A stretch of DNA of 64,000 bases from Phoenix dactylifera. Lineage: Eukaryota > Streptophyta > Magnoliopsida > Arecales > Arecaceae. Positions 24,088 to 34,541 of the stretch are shown piece after piece. Every line of letters begins with the position of its first letter. Position 1 is the first letter of the stretch. The stretch is taken from positions 248,001-312,000 of the forward strand of contig NC_052393.1 in assembly GCF_009389715.1 (NCBI RefSeq), given 5' to 3'. The position numbers and the translations under genes are program-made. A model generated the notes under the pieces. The model was not told the DNA's origin, did not search any database, and was given only the letters and a program-made list of their open reading frames with translations.

Positions 24088-25445
24088 TTGGCAGCAGGGA
24101 TTGGGTTTGTAAGAATTCTTATTGTAAATGACCTGATGGTCATCTGTTTTTTCAGGGGAAAAAAAATCAACTGGTTGGACCGCTTTTGCAAATGCCATTG
24201 TTGGTGTTGGACTGCTGTTTTTAGGAAGTTAATACCTGGGGCCGTGCCGATGCCTCATTCAACTATATATTGTAAGTATGATACCAGTAGGATTGAATTA
24301 CTTTGGTTCTTGCAATCTGTTGTCGGTATTCTCCAATATACCAAACAGTTTTCTAGTAGCCTTGTGCTGATACCTCAACTATATGTTGGAAGTATGCTAC
24401 CACCGGTAGGATTGAATTATTGTAATTCTTGCGATCTGTTGTTTCTTTGTTCTTGTTTTTTTTTTTTTTTTCTAAAACAAAATAGTTTAAAAAAAATGCA
24501 GAGCATTTCTCCTTATTTCCTTCCCCTACTCAAATCTTGGCTCTAAACCTTGCTCGTTCTCCTATTACACTGTCCTCAAGTGGATCAACTCCTTTAATCT
24601 ATAGTGTAAGTATACTTCATTCATCCATCCTACCTGGTGGGATAGCATATTTGCAATTATTTCATCTCTACTTCCCCATCCCGATATGTTATGTTATTTT
24701 GATTGTTCGTTACTTCGAGCCATTTGGAAGTAGAACCTTGTGCTGCTCTTCAGACATGAAACACACTGGTGTGGAATCCTACAGGAGTTTTATGCCGGCG
24801 TTGGACAGCTGCTTTGGAATTGATGGTTTGAGCTATAGCTCTTGTGATACCGTGCCAAGTTCGTCCAAAGTCCAGAGTTGGATTGTAATCTGCTGAAATC
24901 TCCAAGACATCCTCTCCAGATGTGGTGCTCTCAGGAACGGGTTTTCACTTTTTTTTTATTCTTTTCTGAGAAGAAAAGGTTATTTAGACGTTAAACGCTT
25001 CTTAAGGCTCGATGTTCAACTATTGCACAATCAAACACCTTCGTCTTTGAGTCCTCCTTTCTGATGCTCCACAATCCACTTAAATCAATTCGCTGGGCAT
25101 CCGAATATAACTGTAAAGATAAGATAGAAGGAGCTCGTTAAACATTTCATACGAAATTTTCCTTTTTTTATAAAAAAATTATGGTTGAACATGTTAAATA
25201 AATTGAAGCAAAGAAAATGAAAGCTTTTATAAATGTAAGAGAAAAGTTAGAAAGATGGACCGAAATTAAACCTATCATTTCATCAGCCATTTAAAATGCT
25301 TCATTCAGTTATGGTGAGTGAATATCTATAATCCTCGTAGCCTATATCTTTATCACTTCAAATGAAATATTTAATAAATCCTACCCAAAAAATTCTATAA
25401 CCACTCACCCTTTTTTTTTTTGTGTGCGCGGACCCATCTCCCTAG
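24088..25445 (+). other. 3' flank of the RING-CH gene and intergenic sequence
   Basis: The first few hundred bases are probably 3' UTR. Two diverged copies of a stretch around TATATTGTAAGTATGATACCA (near 24270 and 24380) suggest a small local duplication. Nothing coding is supported. Confidence 0.4.
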
Positions 25446-25905
25446 GGGCTCGTTTGGTTCGCAGGAAAAGGAGGGGGGAAAGTGTGGTCAACGGGAAAGT
25501 AATGAAATGCCTTTTGTTTGGTTGGAGTTTTCAAAGGAGAGAGATGGAAAAGTTGTATTCCCATGGGATTATGATTCCCACATTTCATGGGAAAGTCTTT
25601 CCCATGAGAAACATGGGAAAGTTACTTTCCCATGAGGTGGGAATCACTCCTTTTTTATTTTTTTCCCAAAAAGACCCTTCAGCATTAAAGACCTAATTTT
25701 TATTAAGGGCATAATAGGAATTATACATAACTTTCCTAGGAAAGTGGATGGTCAACCAAACATAAGCACTTTGGAAATTTGTCATTTTCCCATGGTTAAC
25801 CAAACATGCCAAAAGTACTTTCCTAGGTATCCTCTTCCTAGGAATCTGATTCCCAGGAATCATATTCCTAGGAGGGAAAATACTTCCCGCGAACCAAACG
25901 AGCCC
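25446..25905. mobile_element. MITE with GGGCTCGTTTGGTTCGC terminal inverted repeats
   Basis: A 460-bp non-coding element. The left end GGGCTCGTTTGGTTCGC is matched at the right end by GCGAACCAAACGAGCCC. TAG lies on both sides (25443-25445 and 25906-25908), a candidate 3-bp target duplication. The inside is full of short inverted pieces around TTTCCCATG and TTCCTAGGAA, so it can fold on itself. The ends resemble Tourist-like (PIF/Harbinger) MITEs, although TAG is not the usual TWA target. It sits about 230 bp upstream of the permease pseudogene. Confidence 0.85.
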
Positions 25906-26460
25906 TAGATTTTTTATCTGTAAGGGATTCTCCAACTCCCTAGATACTTATCAATGAGGGATTCTCCAACTCCCATATATAGCAGAATCTCTTACAAATA
26001 TTCCCCCCTCCCTTTCTTCTTCTCATGGTCCCAGATGAGCATCGGATGCATGACTCCCTCCTATTCCCGGAGCAATCGAATCTTCTCCAACTCTTAAGTC
26101 CATTTAGGACGCCAATCAGCCAGCAACCAACATCGACGTGAAGCAGTACGTTCCCATTCCCCCTGCGTTCAACTTACCTCCGCTCTCTATCGATCGTAGC
26201 CGGTATATGAGCTTTCTCTTTGGCAGCCACTGCGTGTGCTCCATGATCAAGCTTCGTAGCGAGAATCTGACAGTCATGGCCCAGCCCCAGAGAAAGCTGC
26301 TCATAGCAAAGGCCAAAGCAAGCTCGGATCGTCCACCGGAGACATCGAGTGCCAAAAGCTCGGAAAAGAAGGGAACCATCGTTGGAGCAGTGTCACTGAT
26401 CGTCGGAACCAGCATTGGCTCAGGAATCCTTGCTCTCCCTCAGAGAACCTCTCCTGCTGT

Positions 26461-26514
26461 ACTCTCTCTCTCTCTCTCTCTCTCTGTGTGCGTGCGTGTG
26501 CGCGCGCGCTCTCT
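26461..26514. repeat. (CT)n-(GT/GC)n microsatellite
   Basis: CT repeats followed by TGTGCGTGCG and CGCGCG units, starting 2 bp after the first donor site of the permease pseudogene. Confidence 0.9.
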
Positions 26515-27076
26515 CATAGATGATATGAATATTTAGCATTTGCTCTGTTTTGCCATCAAGATATACAATGGCATACAAATACCCGACTGGATTTCGATTT
26601 AGACAATCTAAGCAATTTTATTTGATGATATTCCTTCCGTAATATATCCAAAAAATGTAAAAAACAAAAAAAACAATAATGTGGGTATAAGAGATGGAAA
26701 AAGAGAAAAGTACCATTTTTGAACACCTCCTTCAAACAAATCATGATTAGTAGAGGGAGGTGCTTTTCACTGACCTACAAAAAGAAAGATAGGATTTAAA
26801 ACTCGGTCCAAGGCCAAATCATCAATTAATGAATGAGATTTATACTTGGATATCTTTAATTATAAACTCTGTTATTGGCTTGTTAATACGCGCCAAGTAG
26901 CCTCAGCTCGGTACCGTCAGATTCTGACGTCCGACGGCAATATGATGCAGGGTTTCATTCCCAGTGCGGTATCCATGATCGTATGCTGGGTCTTCTTGGT
27001 GATCGAGGCCCAGCTGCTAGCCGAAATAAACATTCGACTGATCGAGGAAGGAGGAGAGGAAGGATGAGGGAGAAGG

Positions 27077-27081
27077 AGGCG
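27077..27081. repeat. Target-site duplication, left copy (AGGCG)
   Basis: Five bases immediately before the 5' LTR, repeated at 32617-32621 after the 3' LTR. They come from the acidic loop-coding stretch of the host permease. Confidence 0.95.
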
Positions 27082-27453
27082 TGATGCAGGACCATTATGA
27101 AACCCAGCATGGAGCTTTGATTAGGTGATTTGTTTTTTTTAATTTCTGGTTAAGGTTGAGTCTAACTGAGTCCTTGTTTAATCAAGTTAATTTCCAATTA
27201 AGCTTGTTTAGGGTTTGAGTTAAGTTGTATTAGGAGTCTGTTTGATTAGGATTGTGATTAGGGATTTAGGGGGTGGTTATGTATAAAAGGTCGTGAAGGA
27301 GCGCCGCCTCCTTCTTCTTCATTGTTTTCCAGGAATTGAAAGAAAAACACAAAGCTCTGTTTGAGCCCAACTTCTCCCTGTTTTCCCCTCTGTTTGGTTG
27401 TGGATTCAGCCGCAGAACAGAGGTCATCTTCTTCACCGCGCTTCCCCTCATCA
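27082..27453 (+). repeat. 5' LTR of the Ty3/gypsy element
   Basis: 372 bp, TGATGCAGG...CCTCATCA. A TATA box, TATAAAA at 27282-27288, gives a likely transcription start a few tens of bases further on. Confidence 0.95.
27282..27288 (+). promoter_or_regulatory. LTR TATA box
   Basis: TATAAAAGG in the 5' LTR, with a GC-rich stretch about 30 bp downstream. The same motif occurs in the 3' LTR at 32445-32451, from which transcription into the downstream permease exons is possible. Confidence 0.6.
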
Positions 27454-27455
27454 GT

Positions 27456-27467
27456 TGGTATCAGAGC
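27456..27467 (+). other. Primer binding site (initiator tRNA-Met type)
   Basis: TGGTATCAGAGC, two bases after the 5' LTR. This is the standard plant retrotransposon site complementary to the 3' end of initiator tRNA-Met. Confidence 0.9.
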
Positions 27468-27484
27468 AGGCGCCTCCTGCTTCG

Positions 27485-30400
27485 ATGGCGGATGACAACG
27501 GCGTAGGTGTCCGCCCCGTCGACAGCGATCACGGGGAACGAGCCCTTTGGGCAGCGATCCGCGGGTTGGAGGGAGCCGTGCGTGAAATCCAGCAAAACCT
27601 CCAAGCCATGCGGATCGAAAGCGCTGTGGATCCCAACCGGGAGCGTGTGCAGACTCGCGAGGATCTCCCTCACGGTCCACCGGCACCGGTGCGAGATCCA
27701 CCCCATCAGCGGCGCCAGCGAGTTCCTCCGGAGTCTTCCGATGAAGAGGAGGGAGCCGCGGTCTATGGGACGGTCGGTGGACCGCATCTGCACCCAGGCG
27801 AGTACGGCTTCATCGGGGGCGAACGGGACCGAAGGCCCTTCTACCACCGCTGTCCGGATGAGGGGCCGCCGGAGGAAGAGCTTGGTGGGCGGCGTCCATG
27901 GAGGAATCAAGACCGTGCGGGCCACGGGCTCCGTGGACTCGACCGAAGACCCCCTGGGGATATGGCCTTTGACGGCTGGCCACCGGATGACGATGGAGTA
28001 TTCTACGAAGCACAGGAGCCGCGTCCACGGGTGAACAGGTTCCCTGCAGGAGGTAGGAATGCGGAACCCGTGAGGAACAGGCCCCCTTGGGGCGTTCGTG
28101 ATAGGGGCTCCCCTGATTTCAGATTGAAGGTGGATCTCCCTGCATTTAACGGTAATCTTCACATTGAGGGATTTTTGGATTGGTTGGCCGAGGTAGAAAA
28201 ATTTTTCGATTATATGGAAATCCCAGATCAGAAGAAGGTGAAGCTGGTCGCGTATAAACTGAAGGGAGGAGCATCTGCATGGTGGGATCAACTGCAACAT
28301 AACCGTCTACGGCAAGGAAAGATGCAGATCACCACCTGGCGCAAGATGAAACAACATTTGCGTGGCCGTTTTCTCCCGCCTGACTACGAGCAGGCACTCT
28401 ACCATCAGTACCAGAACTGCCGACAGGGCCCCCGGACGGTGACCGAATACACTGATGAATTCAACCGCCTCAACGCCCGCAACAACTTGTCAGAAACAGA
28501 AAATCAGCAAGTGGCAAGGTACATTGGTGGGTTGAAGCCGGCCATCCGAGATCAGGTAGATTTATATCCGGTGTGGAGTCTGACGGAAGTTACAAGTTTA
28601 GCCTTAAAACTTGAGGCCCAGGCGGCACGGAAGGCACACCAATCTCAGCCCATGAATCGTGCATCGTCCTCGCGCCCCACCATAGCAAAGCAGAAGTCTG
28701 TTGAAGGGGCGGCCACCACAAGTCAACCTCCACCGACGTCCGCGTCAATAGGAGCCGAAAACTTCAGCAGGCAGCAGGCGGCCCCAAAAGGTAGTGGCAA
28801 CCCCTACGAGAGACCCATGCCTATAAAATGTTACAGATGTCAGGAGGTGGGGCATCGGTCTAACGAGTGTCCGAGGCGACGGCCAGTCCATGTAGTCGAA
28901 GCTGAGGATGAAGAAGAAATGCCGCATGAGGAGGAGGATCATGAAGAGGGGCAGACCGACGATGAAGACGTCGAGGTGACGGCGCCGGATCAGGGAGTTC
29001 CGGCCTCCTTTGTAGTTCAGCGAATTTTATTTGCCCCGAAGAGTGAAGAAGAATCGCAACGCCACAGCATCTTCAAGACTTGCTGCACTATCAACAAAAC
29101 TGTGTGCAACGTGATTATTGACAGCGGCAGTAGCGAAAACATTGTCTCCTCCGCGTTGGTTCGTGCAATGGGATTGAAGACAGAAAAGCACCCGTCTCCT
29201 TATAAGATTGGATGGATTAAGAAAGGAGCTGAAACGAGGGTAGAAAATGTATGCAGGGTGCCCTTGTCCATCGGGAGGTACTACAAGGATGAAGTGGTAT
29301 GCGATGTGGTGGATATGGATGCATGTCATGTTCTACTCGGGCGTCCATGGCAGCATGACACAGATGTTACATTCAGGGGCCGAGACAACACATACTTGTT
29401 CAGATGGCAGGGTAGGAAAATTCTATTGGTGCCCATGAAAGAGAAGCCTACCCCCAAAACTTCTCAAGTGGAGGGGAAGTCTTTCCTTGCAGTTTCTGGT
29501 GCGCAGTTCATGGCGGAGCTCAAGGGGGCTGAAGAGGTTATGGTGTTGATTGTTAAGGGGACAGAGATGCCTATCCTGCAGCAGGTGCCCGAGGAGTTCA
29601 AAGAATTGTTGACAGAGTTCAAAGACATCACTCCTGCAGAGTTACCAAATGGACTGCCTCCCATGCGAGATATTCAGCACCATATTGATTTGGTGCCTGG
29701 TGCAAGTCTTCCCAATCTGCCTCATTACCGCATGAGTCCCAAGGAGAGCAAAATTCTGCAGCAACAAGTTGAAGATTTGATCAAGAAGGGACTGATCCGG
29801 GAGAGCATGAGTCCGTGCGCGGTGCCTGCACTTTTGACGCCGAAGAAGGATGGGAGTTGGCGTATGTGTGTGGACAGCCGTGCGATCAACAGGATAACAG
29901 TAAAATACCGGTTTTCCATACCCCGTTTGAATGATATGCTCGACATGTTAGAAGGAGCCAAGGTCTTCTCCAAAATTGACTTACGAAGCGGCTACCATCA
30001 AATCCGGATTCGCCCTGGTGATGAGTGGAAGACGGCGTTCAAGACGAAGGATGGGTTATATGAGTGGATGGTCATGCCTTTTGGCCTATCCAATGCACCG
30101 AGCACCTTCATGAGAACAATGAATCAGGTACTAAAATCATTTATTGGAAAGTTCGTCGTCGTCTACTTTGATGATATTTTGATCTATAGTCGCAATGAAA
30201 TTGAGCATAAGGAGCACTTGAGAGCAGTTTTGCTTGCTTTACGGAAGAATCAGTTGTTTGTTAATTTTAAGAAGTGTCATTTTGTTACAAAACGCTTGGT
30301 GTTCCTGGGATTTGTTGTTGGGGCTGATGGCATACAGGTTGATGAAGAGAAGGTAAAGGCAATACGGGAGTGGCCGATTCCTACCAATGTTAGCCAAGTT

Positions 30401-32263
30401 CGCAGCTTTCATGGGTTAGCGACATTCTATCGGCGTTTTATTCGAAACTTCAGTACCATCGTCGCTCCCATCACCGAATGCATGAAGAAGGGCCAATTTC
30501 AATGGAAAGAGCAGCAACAAGCAAGTTTTGGACTGATAAAAGAAAAGCTCACTTCTGCACCAGTATTAGCATTACCGAGTTTTGAGAAGCTATTTGAAGT
30601 GGAGTGTGATGCTTCTGTGGTTGGTATGGGGGCTGTTTTGACCCAAGAAGGACGGCCTGTGGAGTACTTCAGTGAAAAACTTAGTGAAGCACGGCAAAAA
30701 TGGACAACCTACGAGCTAGAGTTCTATGCCATCATCCGGGCGTTGAAGCATTGGGAGCATTATCTTATTCAAAAAGAATTTGTCCTGTACAGCGACCATC
30801 AAGCCTTGAAGTACATCAATAATCAGAACAATTTGAACCGAATGCATGTTCGATGGGTAAGCTTCTTGCAGAAATTTTCCTTTGTGTTGAAGCATCGGTC
30901 CGGGCAACAGAATCGGGTGGCAGATGCTTTGAGTCGTCGCCATGCTTTATTGACTACCATGCAGGCAGAGGTCGTGGGGTTTGAAAATTTGAAAGAGTTG
31001 TATGCAGAAGATGAGGATTTCAAAGATGTATGGGCAAAGTATACAAATCATCAAGCAACTGGAGACTTCAACATTCAGGATGGCTATCTATTTCGCGGCA
31101 ATTCCTTATGTATTCCCAGATCCTCATTGCGAGAGAAGCTGATTAGAGACCTTCATGGTGGCGGTCTTAGTGGGCATATGGGTCGGGACAAGACCATTGC
31201 CAGTCTCACGGAAAGGTATCATTGGCCGCAGCTGAGAAGAGATGTTGGAAAATTTATTCAAAGGTGCTATACTTGCCAAACAGCGAAGGGACAGTCGCAA
31301 AACACTGGATTATATATGCCTCTACCTGTGCCAAATGCTATTTGGGAGGATCTGTCGATGGATTTTGTGTTGGGACTTCCCCGAACACAAAGGGGTGTAG
31401 ATTCAGTCTTCGTGGTGGTGGACAGGTTCTCCAAGATGGCGCATTTCATCCCTTGCAAGAAGACATCAGATGCATCCCACATTGCAAGGTTGTTCTTTCG
31501 GGAGATTGTTCGTTTGCATGGGGTACCACAATCTATAACGTCAGATCGGGATTCCAAATTTTTGAGTCACTTCTGGCTTACTCTATGGAGGATGTTTGAC
31601 ACTTCATTAAATTTCAGCAGCACTGCGCATCCTCAGACTGATGGACAGACGGAAGTGGTTAACAGGACATTGGGTAATTTGATTCGTTGTATTTGTGGGA
31701 GCACCCCGAAACATTGGGATTATGCCTTGGCCCAAGCAGAGTTTGCCTACAACAATGCTGTCCATAGTGGAACCGGAAGGTCGCCTTTCTCCATTGTCTA
31801 TTCAAAGGCACCAAAGCACGCATTGGATCTGGCGCGCCTACCGAAAATTTTGGGAAAGAGCGTGGCTGCAGAACATTTGGCAGAGGAGGTTCAAGCTATA
31901 CAGTTGGAGGTGAAGAAGCGCCTCGAGGACATAAATGCTAGATACAAATCAACGACAGATAAGCATCGAAGGCACAAAGAATTTCAAGAAGGCAACATGG
32001 TGATGGTTTTCCTGCGCAAAGAAAGATTTCCCGTGGGAACTTACAGCAAATGGAAGCCAAGAAAGTATGGCCCATACAGAATTTTGAAAAAGATCAATAA
32101 CAATGCTTACGTTGTGGACCTACCAGATGATATGGGAATTTCAAAGACTTTTAATGTCGCTGATATCTATGAATACCATAATCCTGAAGAGCAGTTATAT
32201 CCTGATACGAACTCGAGGACGAGTTGTGTTCAAGTGGAGGGGACTGATGCAGGACCATTATGA
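27485..32263 (+). CDS. Retrotransposon gag-pol polyprotein (1592 residues, intact)
   Basis: Start chosen at the ATG at 27485, 17 bases after the primer binding site, although the frame is open from within the LTR. Domains in order: gag (retrotransposon gag fold around residues 215-400, [12 protein letters not shown] and [11 protein letters not shown]); a CCHC zinc knuckle from C449 ([14 protein letters not shown]); aspartic protease with D546-S-G-S-S; reverse transcriptase with YFDD at 894-897; RNase H with D1042; integrase with an HHCC finger and the DD35E triad D1293, D1354, E1390. The C-terminus ([18 protein letters not shown] and on) is the usual integrase tail without an evident chromodomain. 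The last six residues and the stop are read from the 3' LTR. No stop or frameshift interrupts the frame, so the protein could be active. Confidence 0.93.
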   Translation: MADDNGVGVRPVDSDHGERALWAAIRGLEGAVREIQQNLQAMRIESAVDPNRERVQTREDLPHGPPAPVRDPPHQRRQRVPPESSDEEEGAAVYGTVGGPHLHPGEYGFIGGERDRRPFYHRCPDEGPPEEELGGRRPWRNQDRAGHGLRGLDRRPPGDMAFDGWPPDDDGVFYEAQEPRPRVNRFPAGGRNAEPVRNRPPWGVRDRGSPDFRLKVDLPAFNGNLHIEGFLDWLAEVEKFFDYMEIPDQKKVKLVAYKLKGGASAWWDQLQHNRLRQGKMQITTWRKMKQHLRGRFLPPDYEQALYHQYQNCRQGPRTVTEYTDEFNRLNARNNLSETENQQVARYIGGLKPAIRDQVDLYPVWSLTEVTSLALKLEAQAARKAHQSQPMNRASSSRPTIAKQKSVEGAATTSQPPPTSASIGAENFSRQQAAPKGSGNPYERPMPIKCYRCQEVGHRSNECPRRRPVHVVEAEDEEEMPHEEEDHEEGQTDDEDVEVTAPDQGVPASFVVQRILFAPKSEEESQRHSIFKTCCTINKTVCNVIIDSGSSENIVSSALVRAMGLKTEKHPSPYKIGWIKKGAETRVENVCRVPLSIGRYYKDEVVCDVVDMDACHVLLGRPWQHDTDVTFRGRDNTYLFRWQGRKILLVPMKEKPTPKTSQVEGKSFLAVSGAQFMAELKGAEEVMVLIVKGTEMPILQQVPEEFKELLTEFKDITPAELPNGLPPMRDIQHHIDLVPGASLPNLPHYRMSPKESKILQQQVEDLIKKGLIRESMSPCAVPALLTPKKDGSWRMCVDSRAINRITVKYRFSIPRLNDMLDMLEGAKVFSKIDLRSGYHQIRIRPGDEWKTAFKTKDGLYEWMVMPFGLSNAPSTFMRTMNQVLKSFIGKFVVVYFDDILIYSRNEIEHKEHLRAVLLALRKNQLFVNFKKCHFVTKRLVFLGFVVGADGIQVDEEKVKAIREWPIPTNVSQVRSFHGLATFYRRFIRNFSTIVAPITECMKKGQFQWKEQQQASFGLIKEKLTSAPVLALPSFEKLFEVECDASVVGMGAVLTQEGRPVEYFSEKLSEARQKWTTYELEFYAIIRALKHWEHYLIQKEFVLYSDHQALKYINNQNNLNRMHVRWVSFLQKFSFVLKHRSGQQNRVADALSRRHALLTTMQAEVVGFENLKELYAEDEDFKDVWAKYTNHQATGDFNIQDGYLFRGNSLCIPRSSLREKLIRDLHGGGLSGHMGRDKTIASLTERYHWPQLRRDVGKFIQRCYTCQTAKGQSQNTGLYMPLPVPNAIWEDLSMDFVLGLPRTQRGVDSVFVVVDRFSKMAHFIPCKKTSDASHIARLFFREIVRLHGVPQSITSDRDSKFLSHFWLTLWRMFDTSLNFSSTAHPQTDGQTEVVNRTLGNLIRCICGSTPKHWDYALAQAEFAYNNAVHSGTGRSPFSIVYSKAPKHALDLARLPKILGKSVAAEHLAEEVQAIQLEVKKRLEDINARYKSTTDKHRRHKEFQEGNMVMVFLRKERFPVGTYSKWKPRKYGPYRILKKINNNAYVVDLPDDMGISKTFNVADIYEYHNPEEQLYPDTNSRTSCVQVEGTDAGPL
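32233..32244 (+). other. Polypurine tract
   Basis: AGTGGAGGGGAC directly before the 3' LTR, the expected primer for plus-strand synthesis. It is also coding for the polyprotein C-terminus. Confidence 0.75.
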
Positions 32264-32616
32264 AACCCAGCATGGAGCTTTGATTAGGTGATTTGTTTTT
32301 TTTAATTTCTGGTTAAGGTTGAGTCTAACTGAGTCCTTGTTTAATCAAGTTAATTTCCAATTAAGCTTGTTTAGGGTTTGAGTTAAGTTGTATTAGGAGT
32401 CTGTTTGATTAGGATTGTGATTAGGGATTTAGGGGGTGGTTATGTATAAAAGGTCGTGAAGGAGCGCCGCCTCCTTCTTCTTCATTGTTTTCCAGGAATT
32501 GAAAGAAAAACACAAAGCTCTGTTTGAGCCCAACTTCTCCCTGTTTTCCCCTCTGTTTGGTTGTGGATTCAGCCGCAGAACAGAGGTCATCTTCTTCACC
32601 GCGCTTCCCCTCATCA
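32245..32616 (+). repeat. 3' LTR of the Ty3/gypsy element
   Basis: 372 bp, no difference from the 5' LTR found by eye over the whole length. The gag-pol stop codon is at 32261-32263 inside it. Confidence 0.95.
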
Positions 32617-34481
32617 AGGCGATCTGGAGGTCCTGTCTCTCAGGACAATGGCCGGCCCAAGAGACGCTGGGAGAGTGGGGAGGGAACTTGGCCACCATCA
32701 CCTACCTCTTCTTGGCTTATACTTCCATGGTGGCCTACACGTCCAAGTCAGGGGAAGTCCTTTCGCGCTTCATCGACCTCCCTGCTTCCATCTCAGGCAA
32801 CCTTTTCACCCTCCTCCTGGCACTCCTCATATTGCTTGGAGGGACTCGCATAACTGATCAAGTAAATCGTTGGCTGACAGCTTCCATGCATGATAGGTTT
32901 GGATGCTAACAGATCTCACAACCCTAGCTAGCTTGGATATGATCATTGTTTCTTTTCTTTTATTCATTCATTCATTCTTATGTTTTACAGGTTTATTGGT
33001 GGCTATTGAGGTTGGGGCGATCTCGTTTGGTGGCGGATCATATCCAATGGAGATATCCAACTGGGAAAAGGTTTCGCCAACGATCCCAGTGGTCATCTTC
33101 TCGCTCGTGTATCACGACATCGCACCTGGTAACTAGAATGGTTTGAACATGAAATAGCTGGTGACGACGGCAGTACATGAGCCGATGGCAACATTTTGAT
33201 TCCGCAGTTATCTGTGCATATCTTGGCCGTGATCTTCCACGCGTGAGGTTCTCAGTAATATTAGGCAGTCTTGTGCCATTGCTCGCTTTACTCGTTTGGG
33301 ATGGGATTGCGCTTGGTCTCTCCTCGCATTTTGACGGTGCTGACCCCGTGGACCTGCTTACAAGGTAGTAATTAAGCATTTTTTTTCTTCATTTGTGGTC
33401 ATTAATGAGATCCCCACATTGCATGGAACGCCAAAGAATGATCTAGCTACGTGACTTTGATTCGTATATGATAATCTGAATGCTCCACCGCTATCATAAT
33501 ATCTTACTATATCATAAGAAAAATATTTGTCGGAACGTATCGGACTTTACGATCATCACAAAATCTTAGTGGAGGCAGTACTTCACTCGGACAAAATCTA
33601 ACAGCAGGAAGTCAGGAACAGAATATGAGAAGCGACCAAATAAATGTCCGATGGAGTGAAGTCATGTTAAGGCAACCCATAGGCTCGATCGTAATTCTTA
33701 ATTGATTTATGACAATTAAGTTTGTAGCGATTCAGCCGATGCAAATTACGTGGCAAGCATCGTAAGTAAATTTTATTTACCATGTTTCAATATTATATCG
33801 TTATTAGAATTAACATGTTACACGTGCAAAAGATAAATTTCTACTAAATTAACTACGTATACCTTTGTGTGTTCAAAATGTTATCCTCCCTTGGAGGTCT
33901 GGTTGTCATTATTTATGTAAGGTGGTTAGGTATTTTTTCGAACTTGTTATTCTTTCTCAATGTAATTAAATAATATGCTCTTGAATTTGATGGGATAGTT
34001 TTAAGTTAGCCAGCTGCTTTTTAGGTGAATACTTCTAGCAAGGTAGGGAAATATTAAAGCATCTGGTTGTTGATTAAAAACACATCCATCTCTAGTCATC
34101 AAAAAGTTAAGCTAGCATGAGGGATCGAAACAAGTATGTCAGGTCATGAGCTATATTTAGCCTTCTACCTATTGACAAATATATTAAAATTTTTATTTTT
34201 CTTACTAATTCTAACTTTTTTTTCATATATTCTGTCTTTGAGTATTAGATTTCTTTTGTTTATTCAGAAAAATACATAACTTATCTCAGTTATCTGAGAT
34301 ATACTGAGTGGGCTTGCTTGAGTCAAAAAATTACTATGGAGCTCGAGCACGACTTACGAGTTCCACGCTTTAGTCTAGTATTGCATAAAATGTTTAGAAT
34401 CTTGCCCTAAAACTTAACGTGATCTAATCGCTATGTTTTCGATGCATAAGATATATATGCTACATTGGTAGTTAGGAAAAA

Positions 34482-34483
<2 letters not shown>

Positions 34484-34538
<55 letters not shown>
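34484..34538. repeat. (GA)n microsatellite
   Basis: About 27 uninterrupted GA units in an intron of the permease pseudogene. Confidence 0.95.

Positions 34539-34541
<3 letters not shown>

Larger units (their letters stand above)
27082..32616 (+). mobile_element. Complete young Ty3/gypsy LTR retrotransposon (chromovirus, probably CRM clade)
   Basis: 5535 bp with two 372-bp LTRs that I read as identical, TG...CA ends, and a perfect 5-bp target duplication AGGCG (27077-27081 and 32617-32621). Order: 5' LTR, tRNA-Met-type primer binding site TGGTATCAGAGC (27456-27467), one gag-pol frame, purine tract (32233-32244), 3' LTR. The enzyme order protease, reverse transcriptase, RNase H, integrase makes it Ty3/gypsy. 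Reverse-transcriptase wording ([31 protein letters not shown]), the single fused frame, and the frame running into the 3' LTR recall CRM-type chromoviruses, but no chromodomain is recognisable. It lies in the sense direction inside a coding exon of the permease pseudogene. Identical LTRs and an open frame imply very recent insertion and possible autonomy. Confidence 0.95.

Noticed and set aside
27398-27484. Extra 29 codons upstream of the gag-pol start
   Set aside because: They lie in the 5' LTR and across the primer binding site; the ATG at 27485 is the more likely start.
27461-28300. 279-residue open frame on the minus strand of gag
   Set aside because: Antisense shadow of the GC-rich gag coding region with no recognisable domain.
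32499-32909. 136-residue frame joining the 3' LTR to permease sequence
   Set aside because: A chance fusion of LTR text with a host exon; it is not a designed gene and uses the LTR out of its own context.
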